The position numbers and the translations under genes were made by a program. From contig JAOALB010000016.1 in NCBI GenBank assembly GCA_025331125.1, forward strand, positions 248,001-312,000: a stretch of DNA of 64,000 bases, in the 5' to 3' direction. The notes beneath the pieces were generated by a model, which was not told the origin of the DNA, did not search any database, and saw only the letters and a program-made list of their open reading frames with translations. This stretch comes from Mycogone perniciosa. Taxonomy: Eukaryota; Ascomycota; Sordariomycetes; Hypocreales; Hypocreaceae. How positions within the stretch are numbered: position 1 is the first letter of the stretch; each line of letters begins with the position of its first letter. Shown here piece by piece: positions 23,430-34,900 of the stretch.

Positions 23430-24184
23430 AGTGAACGAGATACCCCGGCAGAGATTTTTTGTCTTTTGCGTTCATTTGCATTCTTTCTATCTTTTTCCTT
23501 TTTTCTCTTTCTGGTCTCGCGGCTTTGCATTTATGATAGAGGTCATGGTGTTGGTTGGCGCAAAACTTATGAGTACATCTTCACTCACGTGCATTATCTT
23601 GGATTTAGAGAGAAAAAGAGAGGCTTTCTCCATATCAAAAGGGCGTCATATTGTCGTCTTCCGAATGCATGGCAGCAGCCGAGTGACGTGATGATGCAGG
23701 CAAGCCGGCGTGACTCGCTCCTCCATTGCCCGACAGCACTGGCGTTTTTCAGATGTCAATTAAAATGAATCATGTGAATCTCTCCGTTAGCCACTTGAAG
23801 CAAACGGTCTGTGACAGACCATTTGTCTACGAAGTACGGAGCATTGCCAAACCCTTTGCCAACTGGCTGTTTGGTTCAGGCTTCCAAAGGAGCCCCACTT
23901 ATTCTGTGAGATTGTGGAAGAAAGCAACGCTTACATAAGCAATGTTTTCATCAAGTGCACAGACCACTCCCTTTTGCGATGTTGAGCTCCCCAAGTCGCA
24001 AACAAGGCCAATCGACCGCGCCCGCACTCCCACCCGAAAGATCGCGACACGTTCAGTTGGAGGGGGCGAAAGGCAAATGGACACCTCCGAGTCAAAAACA
24101 TCGGTATTCGAATATATCATCCGTCTTCAGCGACCGCACTGATACGAAAGCGCGCGTCTTTCGTGTCGAGTATCGCTAGCAACA
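23430..24184. other. Intergenic, 3' flank and ING gene promoter
   Basis: No gene. A T-rich stretch (23455-23515) and one TACGAAGTACGGAG motif near 23829 are the only features seen. Confidence 0.45.
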
Positions 24185-26836
24185 ATGGCTGCCGTGGCTG
24201 CTTCATCAGCCCATGAGGCCGACATGGACGTCGAAGCTGTCTCGCCGAAAAACAAGACTGCTGCATTTGAGCAGTTGGAGGGGCCGCCGATTGGGCCGAT
24301 GAATAGCGTTCTCACGCCGCGCGCAGATCCGGATGCGCAGACGACCGTCACTGATTTCCTCGACTTCACGGAATACCTGCCAGCCGACATGACACGATCT
24401 CTGACGCTGATTGGGAAGCTCGACCAGACATATGCGGATGCATCCCACAAAGTCGACGACCTGACTACGCAATGGGGCGAACTGCCCAGTCTCCCCGCCC
24501 ACGAACGCCCTTCGCCCGTGCAGCTGCGAGCCGACATCTCGGAGCAGTTGAACCAGGCGCTCAACGCGAGAGTGTTTGCCCATGCCGAGGCTGTGAGGAT
24601 GTCTGACAATGTCAATCGTCATTACCATAAGGCTACTGTACTGCTGGCCAAACTCAAGACCATGATGGACAACTACCCAACGGAGGAGCAGAAGAGCTCA
24701 GTCGAATTGAGGTCACCCCAGATGACCCGTGCGAAATTGACTGTTCGGGCTACGGGAGAGGATGGCCAAAGGGTTCGACGGCCCCGGATCCCCCGAATCA
24801 CGGTGCCTGGAGAGGTCTTGGCGCCCTACGAAATCGAGTACGATACGTGTAGCGACGATAGCGACATAAGCTCCGATGAGGAGTCTGATACTCCAGCGAC
24901 AGGCCGCAGAACACCAGCTCCAGCACCTCGAATCAAGCTAGTCAGCAACAAGAGCCAAAAGTCTACCAACCGGCCAGCTCGCCCAGTCACATATTCATCC
25001 GCTGCTATAAGTGCGGCAGCAGCAGCGAATGCAGCAGCCCTGGCCAATCCACCTCCCGAGAATGCCGTCATAGGCAGCTCGGACGCACCGTGGCTACAGC
25101 TTACTCAATACGAATTGGCAAAGCTTAGGAAGCGGATGAAGAAGAATGCTGCGTGGACACCGAGTGAAACTATGATTGCACGAGAACTGAAGGCCTTGGG
25201 CCGTGGACCAGACGCTTACAGAGAAGCCAAGAAAAAAGCCGAAGAAGAGGGCAGGGTTTTCGAGGCCAAAGTTCCAGCTCTTGTTGTTGATGACGAGTCC
25301 GGGGCTCAACAGCTCCCCGCTGGTGCTATCAGTGCAGACTCATTGGTGGTGGAGGACGTCCCTACAAGCAACAAGGGGATGAAGCTTAATGAGGCCAAGA
25401 AACTCAAGAGAGAGCAGCTAGCCAAGCTCGCGGCAGAGGAAGCCGAGGAATCAGCTAGAAAGATGGCACAGGCGGCCAAACTGTTCTTGGGAGGAAGCGC
25501 AGCTCCCAGCATAACATCCGAAAACGGCAAAAGTCCTGGATCCCAAGCGCCTAAGCCGAGAACCAACTCACGATCCCAAACCAAGCGGAAGAGGGAAGCA
25601 GATGGGGAGACCAACAATAGCGAGACTGCGGAGGTAGTCGAGGCAGCGTCATCACGACCACCGGCCAAGCGAACCAAAACAGAGACACCAGTGCCTCCGC
25701 CATATCAACTTGGTCTCGTTCACAACAACTCGGTCTCCTCGGATAGCCCCGCCCCTCCATCCGTCGCTACATCTACAACAACGGTTATCCCTCAGTCAGA
25801 GACACCCGTTCCAATCCCAATTCCACCACAAAGCTCAGCTGCAGCCAGATCAGCAATGTCTCCAACTCCAACTCCCACTCTAGCTACTAATACTAATACC
25901 AACGCTAACACTGTTATACCCCCCACCCCTGTTAAACCTCCAGCAACAGAAACCCCAGTACCCCTTCCTAAAACTGATCAGAGAGTATCTTCTACGCCGA
26001 TTCTACCACCTCCGATGCGAGAATTGCCAAAACAAGAAACCACTAAGCGTGAGACCCGAGGAGATGTCGCAAAGCGATCTCAGCAGCAGCAGTCATCTGC
26101 GACTTCGTCGCCCCAACAGGCTCAACATGTCCTACAGACAGCGCCTGAACCACCTATCAAGCAGTCATCCTCGCGAACTGCAACCCCCAGGACAACTCCA
26201 GCCCCCGAACCGCTCCCACCGCGCCGACCGAGCTCTCGAGGTAAAGCCGCGAGCCAGGAGCCGCAGCCCTCTTTAGCCGCCGACCGGCCCCGACGTGCCA
26301 GTACGGCCCGCAACACCCCAGTCCCCGAGTTTAAGCAACCAAGCAAACGCACAAAGCGCCCAGCGCCCGGTGTCGTCAGCATCACTAGCAGTGGTGGTAA
26401 TAGCGCCGTAGGCAAGCGTAAGGCTGCACCCAAAAAGAAGGCTCGTGCAACTAAGAAGGACAAGGGTCAGGTAACAGAAATGGAAATGGAGGAGGTGGAC
26501 GATGAGGGCAACCTTATTGATCCAAATGAGCCACGGTACTGCCTCTGCAACAGAGTGAGCTTCGGCACCATGATTCAGTGCGACAATGTCGACGTAAGCG
26601 TCACCTCGACCTCTGCAACTAGATGCCCTAAAAACCCCCAGAACACTGGACACAATGTCATCAAAGAGAAACAACTAACCCGTAAGCAGAATTGCAAACA
26701 GGAGTGGTTCCATCTCGAGTGTGTGGAGCTATCAGATATCCCGGCGCGGACGACGAAGTGGTATTGTCCCGATTGCCGCAAGATACTCAACATTGGGGAG
26801 AGGGGCGAGGTCAGTGCTCGAGGGGTTAAGAAATAA
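24185..26836 (+). CDS. ING-family PHD-finger protein (histone acetylation/deacetylation complex subunit)
   Basis: Two exons, 24185-26593 and 26690-26836, give 851 residues. The N-terminus (about 55-160) has the ING helical domain: DFLDFTEYLPADMTRSLTLI and a coiled segment up to HYHKATVLLAKLK. A long Pro/Ser/Thr/Lys-rich disordered middle contains basic KRKAAPKKKARATKK. The C-terminal PHD finger begins YCLCNRVSFGTMIQCDN and ends EWFHLECVELS..KWYCPDC; it has the zinc ligands and aromatic residues used by ING fingers to read H3K4me3. The family includes yeast Pho23 (Rpd3L) and Yng2 (NuA4), and which complex this joins is not decidable here. The intron is inferred because it separates two halves of the finger, yet it contains no stop and is 96 nt, so unspliced RNA also reads through. 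Confidence 0.88.
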   Translation: MAAVAASSAHEADMDVEAVSPKNKTAAFEQLEGPPIGPMNSVLTPRADPDAQTTVTDFLDFTEYLPADMTRSLTLIGKLDQTYADASHKVDDLTTQWGELPSLPAHERPSPVQLRADISEQLNQALNARVFAHAEAVRMSDNVNRHYHKATVLLAKLKTMMDNYPTEEQKSSVELRSPQMTRAKLTVRATGEDGQRVRRPRIPRITVPGEVLAPYEIEYDTCSDDSDISSDEESDTPATGRRTPAPAPRIKLVSNKSQKSTNRPARPVTYSSAAISAAAAANAAALANPPPENAVIGSSDAPWLQLTQYELAKLRKRMKKNAAWTPSETMIARELKALGRGPDAYREAKKKAEEEGRVFEAKVPALVVDDESGAQQLPAGAISADSLVVEDVPTSNKGMKLNEAKKLKREQLAKLAAEEAEESARKMAQAAKLFLGGSAAPSITSENGKSPGSQAPKPRTNSRSQTKRKREADGETNNSETAEVVEAASSRPPAKRTKTETPVPPPYQLGLVHNNSVSSDSPAPPSVATSTTTVIPQSETPVPIPIPPQSSAAARSAMSPTPTPTLATNTNTNANTVIPPTPVKPPATETPVPLPKTDQRVSSTPILPPPMRELPKQETTKRETRGDVAKRSQQQQSSATSSPQQAQHVLQTAPEPPIKQSSSRTATPRTTPAPEPLPPRRPSSRGKAASQEPQPSLAADRPRRASTARNTPVPEFKQPSKRTKRPAPGVVSITSSGGNSAVGKRKAAPKKKARATKKDKGQVTEMEMEEVDDEGNLIDPNEPRYCLCNRVSFGTMIQCDNVDVSVTSTSATRCPKNPQNTGHNVIKEKQLTRKQNCKQEWFHLECVELSDIPARTTKWYCPDCRKILNIGERGEVSARGVKK

Positions 26837-27390
26837 AGTGCACTTACGGCGGCCATGGCGTCTGGAGTTTACGGATTACAGCATGAGGACTTGGGATGGG
26901 AGGTAGAAGCCATGTCTACTTTCGAATCCGTTGATTATTCTTGTGTGAATAGCGGAAGATTATAATACACCTTGAAGGATGTATGGATGGATGTGTGGAA
27001 GGAAATGCTTATGCGATGGTCAAAACACGAACACCGTTACGATCACGCCCTTTGGTTGTCGTTCTTTGCTTTATAAGACGACCCATTTGTAATACGTCGT
27101 GTATGAAGTATGTTGATAAGTGGCACAGGATGATTACATATTAAAGTTGAGTCAACCGATCGATCGGCTGTGTTCTTTCGGATATGGGCGGAGCGGCTCG
27201 GAAGGCGGGGTCCCCGCTGTCAATGCCCGGATCCTAAGACGTCGGACGTTATTAATACATCACGACTGCTCCATTCCGCTGGTTTTTTTGATTGCCCTGC
27301 ATAGGAATTCAATCATCATTGCTTCTTCTTGACCCAAGCCGCCGTCATACATATTTTTTTTTCCTCGGCCAATTTAACAACACAGAAAGC
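26837..27390. other. Intergenic
   Basis: No gene seen; ordinary flanking DNA with a T9 run shortly before the next start. Confidence 0.4.
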
Positions 27391-27929
27391 ATGTCTGGAA
27401 CTGTCAGCGGCGGGTACTTCCCTGTCTACCCGCATCATGATAGCCTGCCCGATCCGGAGATCCGGACGTTTGTCACCAACTTCTACAGAGTGTCGGACAG
27501 ACCAGATCAAAACGAGTTATGGGCTAGCTACTTCACCAAGGACGCTCATATAATCATGGGAAATGATGAGGGTCGTGGTGAGCAAGGTAAGTTCAACTAG
27601 GGGCTCTACTAGGTATGTCTCAAGTCCTAATATGGGTCATTGTAATAGAAATTCGCGAGCTACGGGGCAGGATGTGGACAGTCGTGCAAGAAAGGAAGCA
27701 CACGGTCATAAAGGTGTTTCCGGGACGCTTCGAGGACCCGCAGTCGAGTGACGTGGAGAAGGACAAGGAGTGCGAGTACATGTTGTTTGGCAAGTTGGAC
27801 TATAAGACGAAGGATGGCCAGGAAGCCGTGGTCCCATGGGCAGGTCATGGAGTGTTGAGAAAGGTCAAGATTGAGGACGAGAAAGAGGAGTGGAAATTTG
27901 CTTACTATCGGGTCTGGATTCAGAGGTGA
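27391..27929 (+). CDS. NTF2/SnoaL-like small fungal protein
   Basis: Two exons, 27391-27586 and 27649-27929, give 158 residues. The layout, an N-terminal helix (LPDPEIRTFVTNFYRVSD), a second helix with YFTKDAHIIMGN, then strands ending in the Trp/Tyr-rich EWKFAYYRVWIQR, matches the NTF2-like/SnoaL cone fold. Fungal members of this type are mostly uncharacterised; some act as small isomerases or ligand-binding proteins. There is no signal peptide or membrane segment. The 62-nt intron (GTAAGT..AATAG) joins GEQ to EIRELRGRMW in frame. Confidence 0.78.
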
Positions 27930-29875
27930 ACGGGCTGATAGACTTACACTCTCTCCTTTATGACATCCTGATTGCATGGAAGGTGAAAGAAGGTTCTCCC
28001 AGAGCAAAGCATGCAATTTAGGGATACTAATATCAACACATCCGTGCTACCTAGCTGCTGTTTGCGGGGAACCTGGCATTGACTGCGATAAGGAGCCGCC
28101 ACTAGTTTATGTCCGTAGTATGATTCATAGCAATCTCGGCAGTATTATTATTGTTGGGAGCGTTCTCGCCGTGTTGAATCTTCCTGCTTGGCTGTGCCGA
28201 ACCGGTGACGATCGTCTGGCCCTGCGTCACTGTCCCTTGCATTATTGCATGCCACATCCGGACCCCATTGTGCATTTTGAAGGAGATTCACTGAGGCATT
28301 TACGGAGTACCACGTAGTTATCGCAATCTCGATGGCGTATGAGGCACGATCAGCTGACCCCATATCACGGCCGCCCATCAGGTGGCGTCTCTGTTTTCCT
28401 TTGAGTTATCTAAGGGGGGAGTGTGGCGCAACGGGTGGCCTACCTAAGATAACAATAATAAGGGCTTGCCGTTTACGAACTGGGCCAAGTGCTTGTACTG
28501 GCATGTAGACTTAGAACACGACTTTAGAAACCACCGGTAAGTTTAGTTACCCCTTTGATACTATTGTTGTACATTCCCGAGCTGGGGAACGTCATTTTGG
28601 CACGGCTGATGATGGCTGATGATGGGTGATGACGCGCGAGGCCCGTCAAGTCTCTGGTTTGGTCGGCTGAGGTGGCTCAGGCCCGTTACTCGTATGCACT
28701 TGGCACAAGGTACGGAGTACATTGAGGACATATGCCATGCCATGCTATGCTATGCTATGCTATACCCTGGAGCCTCGCGCCTTTACCGCCTGGTATCCTG
28801 TCTTAAGCCACTAGACGTTCTGGGCTCTTGACAGCTGTCCGGGAGATTCGGGGTGCTCCGTAATAAAGAGGGGACGTTGTGTGTTGTTTGATGGTGCAAG
28901 CAAGCATGGGCGGGAGCTGATACATACATAGGTACACATACTGGCGGCTGCGCGACTGGTATGGTATGGCGGTCATCGGTGCTCCGGACCTACCTGTCCA
29001 TGGGAACGCTGCCAGCCTGCCACTCAGCGATAGGCAAGGTACCGCGTGGCGTGGAGCGGATAGGCTGGCTGGGGTTTAGGGACGCCCCCCTCAAGACCCC
29101 TCTTCAGAGCCCCCCAGCTGAGCTTAGCGCCCCCCTCCAGCGCCGTTTCCCCCCTGTAACCACTCTGGTTCAGTGGGCTCACACCCCCCAAGAGCCAGCC
29201 CGGGACAGCGGGCGGACCCCCCCGCTATCGAGTCACTGACAGGGCCCTGACTGACCGTCATGTCGTAATTGCAATGGACGCCGACGACTCATCGAGTTCC
29301 TCCATCATCCATCCATCTCTTTGCACTCAACTTAACACAACACACTCATGATACCAGATCAAACCAGCTTCTTCGTTTGTCGTAACCAGCTCTGAATAAT
29401 CCAGCTTTCACGTTCTCTCTTTGTCCATATCTATCTTCACCTTTGTTTCTTTTTATATACATAGACTCTTGTCTCTCACGACGTTCACAAGTGGCTGTGC
29501 CGCTCCTAGACACTCGCGTTCCTTTTGTACGAACCAACTGTATACAAGTAGGCATTTGCCTGCCACCAACGCCTCGACCCCTCCGTCACCTACGATACCC
29601 CTCTATATTCCGAGGTCCAACCCCTTTTAGCGTTACACTTCCTTATCGCGGTGCTCGCGGCCTTATTATCTCCAAGCATTGCTTTCCAGAACTGTTTCCG
29701 TTCTGCGGAAGCACTCATCTTCTGGGGCGGGAAACTGCTCCATCTCTGCTAATACAGGTTGAATGCCGGGTGAGTACGGAAACCAAGCGCGCGCCGCCGC
29801 GGCCAGCTTACACGGCCATGACACACGGCTAAAGCGCGTTGATGCTCCTGATCAGAACATCTCCGGTAACTAATC
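27930..29875. other. Intergenic, 1.9 kb
   Basis: No gene supported. It includes a TATGC/CATGC array (28731-28763), a TACGGAGTAC copy (28711-28720), a C-rich block at 29085-29220 and a pyrimidine-rich leader (29290-29700) that probably belongs to the long 5' UTR of the BCAS3-like gene. Confidence 0.45.
28731..28763. repeat. TATGC/CATGC pentamer array
   Basis: Six to seven pentamers, first CATGC and then four TATGC, directly after a TACGGAGTAC palindrome. Confidence 0.7.
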
Positions 29876-32800
29876 ATGGTCCTAGGCTCCAAGAAGGACA
29901 AAAAGAATGCGAAGCAAAGCGGCGGGATCGCGGCGGCGGTGACGAAGCATACCGCTGGCAAGTTCTCGTGAGTCGTGGCCCCTCGCCTGCCCTCGGCCTC
30001 ATGACTCCTCGAAGTCTCCTGCTGCTCCCCTTAGTTGGTAATGCGAGGTGGTCTGGCTGACAGCTGCCCGTGGACAGGATTCCAAGCGGTAACGAAAGTG
30101 GCAACGATTCTTCCAGGAGCCTCCCGACTTCCAATGCGTCCTCCCCTCCCGTCAACACCCCCGAGATAAGGCCCTCCGCCGCTCCTGACAATGGCAATCC
30201 GGGCCCGTCACCTTCACTGGATGCATTGTCCACTACGTCGATATCTGCAAGCACAGCGCCTAGCATGATGAATGAGTGGGCGAGAGGCGCAATGGCAGGG
30301 TCGCCGGGAAATCTGATTAGCCTGACGGGTGAATCACCTCCCACTCAACCATCTTCATACGAGGACTCGGGTCGCCTTCACCATGGCTGGGCGGCCCAGA
30401 GAGCCTTCATGACTCCGTCGCCGGCATCTCCTTCCCCGCCAACCAACCACCGGCGTCCCCTCAGCTTCCAGATGGAACCGCACTTCGCGTCGCCAGATGC
30501 TCTATCACGAGCTACAAGTGCAGCTCATCATCGGCGAAGCTCTCTCCATACCCCCTTTACTCATTCGCGCACTGGTTCCCACCCTCCGCTTCCCCATCAG
30601 CCTCAGGCGCACTTCTACGGTGTTACGGACCTTGACTTGACCCTCAAACCACAGTCCGGCATGAAGGCAGGGGAACAGGGGCTCTTCTTTGGCTTCGATA
30701 GACTTCCGACACCTTCCAGTGCGGCTGGCGCGGATAACGTCATATTGGCTGGATATCAGGGAGGCTTGGAGGTGTATGCCGTAAGCAAGAGGGGGTTGGA
30801 ACATGTTGCTGGTCTAAAGGGGCTTCGTGGCGGGGTGCATTACGCAAAGATCCTACCGTGGACCGTTGGCGGTGAAAAGAACCCTATCTTTCCTTTGGTG
30901 GTAGTAGTTGTGCATGGCCCCGTGCTACCTCCGCGCCCAGGGGAGGCTGGTCACCAAGATGACGATGATGCTGCGGCAAAGGTCGATGGTACTGCAAGTC
31001 CCCGCTCCGTCTATACGCATCAGGACGGTCCTCAGGGACGACAAGGTCAAGGCATCGAGGCCTATCAAACAGCAGTTGAGGTTTATTCTCTTAGGACAAA
31101 CAAGCTGGTCGACGGCCTCTTGCAAGCCCCTACAGTGCCTGTTAACGCTGAGGTTTCCTTGACAAGCCCGTTGTTTCAACCCCCACCTCCGACTGGTGCA
31201 TTCACTATCAATGCGGATGCAGGAACTGTGGCGGTATGCTCTGGTACCACTGGTGAGTGCTGGATATACCTACAGCTCTTGGAGGCTCAAAATGGACATA
31301 TTTTTGCTTGCACAAGCAAGCTCTGGACCTGCCTTCAACAGAGCCAACGAGGAGACGTTCCTGAAGAGAGCGATAAGGTGACCTCTCTTGGTACATCACC
31401 TCGACCGAATCCGCCGGCGCCGATATTCTCACTCAACGGGCGAAGAATTGCATACTGCCCAGCTTCCCCGTCCTCACACATCTCCATCAGGGCACACCTC
31501 CCTGTGCCCATCCTGGGACGAGGTGCCGGTGTGACTTCCCTCACACCACCTCATCTTCCTCAGGTCACCTCTGCTGTCGATCAGCCCATCTCAGACAGCG
31601 TCGTCAACAAGATCATGCGTGAAACAACGCAAGAACTTATTCAGGGCGCGAAATGGGTCGGACAGCAAGGCTTGCAAGCCTGGAACGCATACTGGAATAG
31701 GTCGTCCAGTCCACAGTCACAGCAACAACAAGCTCGGTCGCCTCCTCAGCAGTGGGTAGGCGCACGCTCTCCCCGTGGCGATTCGGCACAGTTCCCTCCT
31801 ACACACGGTGCATCTGGCCAAGCTTCAACCAAAGACCCTGGACTGGTGTCCATTCTGGATGTCGGTGCACTTCCGGCATCGCCTTCGATTCATCCTCTTG
31901 CTACGTTCGCTGCACCCCTCGGATGTAGCTTTCTGTCATTCTCACCTTCTTCACTGGCCTTGTTTACGGCCAGTAGCAAGGGAGATGTGCAGACTGTGTG
32001 GGATCTGCTGCGTATTCAACATACCCACTCCTCGCCTCTGCACTCGTCGATATCTCCAAACGACAGCATTGGCCCCCAGGTCCGGCAAATGGCTCAATTC
32101 TCACGCATGACTGTTGCACGAATTGTCGAGGTTGCCTGGACAGACCCCCAGGGCGAACGACTGGCCATGGTAACCGAGAGAGGCACCGTTCATCTCTTAG
32201 ATATGCCCTTCAGCGCTTTCATGTGGCCACCTCCACGCCGTCGCAAAGTCTCCGAGAAACCGGCGGTTGAGACATCCGAGCCGTCTAGCTCTGCTGTTTC
32301 CATTGCTTCTGGTGCTTTTGGTGCGGCATACCAAGCGGCAAGGCCGTTCGTGACTAGGTCTCGTCAGAGTAGTACTACCAATAGTTCAACTACACCAGGG
32401 AGCATGTTAAAGGATTCAGCGGCTTCGGGTGGAAGAGCACTTGCCGCGAGCATCAGCAGCTCTTTGGGGAAGACTGGATCGGCCATCAATCAATTGCGCC
32501 ACAACGGAGAAAACAGGGTTACACTCCCGCCAAGCTCATCCTTGCCATCTTCTTCGTGCGTAACCTGGATTAAAGGTAGACGAACCACGACTTTGTTCAC
32601 CCTCGGTGGAGGACTAGTGCGAACATATCCTCCCAAGTCTCGACGGATGTCTGGTCCGACTGGGAAATGTGTGTCACGCTTGAATCGGTATACGGATTCC
32701 CGGGTGCCACTCCTCCCTGACGATGTTGTTGCTCCTGCAATCCGCCAATTTCTGGATCTTGGCACCCACGAGGAATATCTAGAACTCTCAGACGCTGAAA

Positions 32801-33354
32801 TGGATGTGGGGACGACCCTGACGCTCAAAGGTCGGCCACGAGTTGCCCCTATTGCCGACGACACTATCGGTTCAACAATTCCTCAGGCGGAGATTGAGTG
32901 TAACGCACCATATCAACCATTCCACACGGACAGGCGTGTCACACTTTGTGAATACGTTTCAGGGGATTCCCCCCAGCTCGATACCGTGGCCACTCTTCTT
33001 GCCAATGCCACTTTGGAGGACAGGGCATCATCAAAGAGGAAAAAGAGAAGCCAGTTACCTCAGGGTGGCATCAACGGAAAGCCAGATACTACTTCTGCTT
33101 GGGCCTTTGGACAAGATATCCCGGTGGTGAAGCTAGACCTGGGCCTTCCCATTCTGGATGACGAATTTGGCGGCCCAGAAGACCATCGAGCATTGCCACC
33201 ATCTGCTATGGAGCGTGTGATGGACTATGGCAATGCAGAGCATATCGTTGTTACCACCCGAAGGCGGCGTGGGGCACACCAAGGAGACCCAGACGGTGAT
33301 GGGTTCTTTGAGGACGATTGCGAGGTTCTTGACTTCGCCGACCAGAGGGTCTGA
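29876..33354 (+). CDS. BCAS3-like WD-repeat protein (PROPPIN-related)
   Basis: Two exons, 29876-29967 and 30078-33354, give 1122 residues. The first exon carries a Lys-rich start (MVLGSKKDKKNAKQ). A low-complexity stretch (to about 200) is followed by a beta-propeller: DNVILAGYQGGLEVYAV, GGVHYAKILPW, TVEVYSLRTNKLV, GTVAVCSGTTGECWIY, CSFLSFSPSSLALFTAS, and ERGTVHLLDMPF. Between the first and later blades is a large Ser/Pro/Gln insertion. The C-terminus (VVKLDLGLPILDDEFGGP) matches the BCAS3 C-terminal region. In animals BCAS3 with PHAF1 is recruited to phagophores, and in fungi the role is inferred to be autophagy or membrane-linked. The intron is inferred from the frame and the FSIPSG junction. 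Confidence 0.85.
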
Positions 33355-33880
33355 GCTACGTCATATGACGGGGTTTCGATCACGAGAATGAGTTGCTAGA
33401 GCGGGGACTCGAGAGCGGTGGTAGGTAATAAGGGCAGTGCCAGTAATAGGCATTACCCGCAACTATGGGCTTTGCTGATTTACGACCACTGGTGGACTTT
33501 GGGTTCAATATTTGCTTGGCTGTTCTATGGAGTTGAGCATTTCTGTTGATGGATTGTGCAAGGCACGGATTGGTTTGTCGGATGCTTCCTCTGCGTCCCT
33601 CACTCCCCTCGAGATTGTCTAGTTCTACTCTGTTGGATGCGTTGCCTGTAATACGGTACACTCCTTTGTGGCACACCCGCTGGCGCCTCATTATTGAATA
33701 GAAACAAATAAGATACCCATTCCAAAGCTGCCTCCTGCTTTTAGATGTGAACAACAGTCTTCTTTGGATACGGGCACCATCTAGGTCTATTAAACTCGTA
33801 ACTCCTCGACATTATAGATGTCATGTAGCACTCGGCCCGATGACATTAGATGATATTTCGTGTTGATACATAATCGTAAT
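33355..33880. other. Convergent intergenic region
   Basis: Both flanking genes end here, so the stretch holds two 3' ends. No gene or clear repeat. Confidence 0.4.
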
Positions 33881-34309
33881 TTACGCCTTCTTCTTAGCCG
33901 CAGCCTTGGCCTTGGCAGCCTTCTTCTTGTTGCTTCGGATCATGACCATACCGACGAAGGAGCCAACCACAGCGGAACCCAGAAGGAGGAGGATGACGGG
34001 GATGCGGATGGCCCAGACTCTGGGCAGGAAGAGGTTCTGGAGGGGGTGATCGTCATCGACGAAAGGCTGGGCAGAAGGCGATTAGCTTGGGGGCCTTGAA
34101 AGCGCGGGCGGCATGGAGGACGGGGAGGACAAACCATAAGAAGAGTCCAGACTGTATAGTAGAGGAAGACAACTGTGGCAGCCACAAGCATGGCGAGGCC
34201 GACGAGTTTGTCGAGCTGGGAAGAGTGTTAGTCGCATTGGATTTCCTTTTTGTTTTTTGTTTTTTTGCTTTTTGCATTTAAGTATTGGAGTGGAGAAGAG
34301 ATGTACCAT
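33881..34309 (-). CDS. dpm2: DPM2, regulatory subunit of dolichol-phosphate mannose synthase
   Basis: Three coding exons on the minus strand: 34309-34307 (the ATG alone), 34215-34135 and 34066-33881, giving 89 residues. The product has two transmembrane helices (VGLAMLVAATVVFLYYTVWTLL and AIRIPVILLLLGSAVVGSFVG) separated by the conserved PFVDDDHPLQNLFLPR loop, and ends in a Lys/Ala-rich cytosolic tail. This is the DPM2 pattern. DPM2 holds and stabilises the Dpm1/Dpm3 catalytic unit in the ER membrane and also associates with GPI-GlcNAc transferase. The intron directly after ATG is supported by GTACAT..TTCCCAG and by the family's MLDKLVG start. The gene is divergent from cwc22. Confidence 0.92.
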
Positions 34310-34900
34310 TGTTGAGAGTGCAGGAATATAGAATAGAGAGTCTGGGGTGATTGGGTTTTCGTTCAAAGGAGTGTGAGTGTTGTTGCGTTGAAGCGCGAGC
34401 TTGGTGGACATGTGCCCACGCTGGCCGAAATTTGGACGCGGGTTGTATTCAGGAGGTTTGGCCTAGAGGGAGGTGTGTGGCGGGTGGTGTGGCGGTGCAT
34501 ATGCAGGGTCAAAGGGCGGCTGTAGGTAACTGAAAAAAATGTGACGGAATATCTTCTGGGAAAGAAATAACCAAAGCATCATAAATATTACTCTTCTGGA
34601 TACCTCTACGTCTTATTTTCTTGCAGGATCTAACAAAGTTGGGGCATTAAATGAGATCCTCTGCCTAGAATCTATGACTTTATCTTTATACTACATATAA
34701 CTTGCTGTGGCTCATGCCATTTTGAATTGGTCCGTGCGCGGATTTTTTCTCAGCCTTCTTAAATACTACCTTCGCGCGACCAACAACTAAGGCGACCGAC
34801 CAGACACTGCAACCGTCTCGCCCCGTCATCGTTCTTCTCTTCACATACAGATCATCGCAACGACATTTTCGCCACGAAAGGACGTGAAAACGACGTGACG
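34310..34900. promoter_or_regulatory. Shared divergent promoter of dpm2 and cwc22
   Basis: The two start codons face away from each other with 591 bases between. The cwc22 side has a CT-rich leader. No TATA box or known element could be assigned with confidence. Confidence 0.45.
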
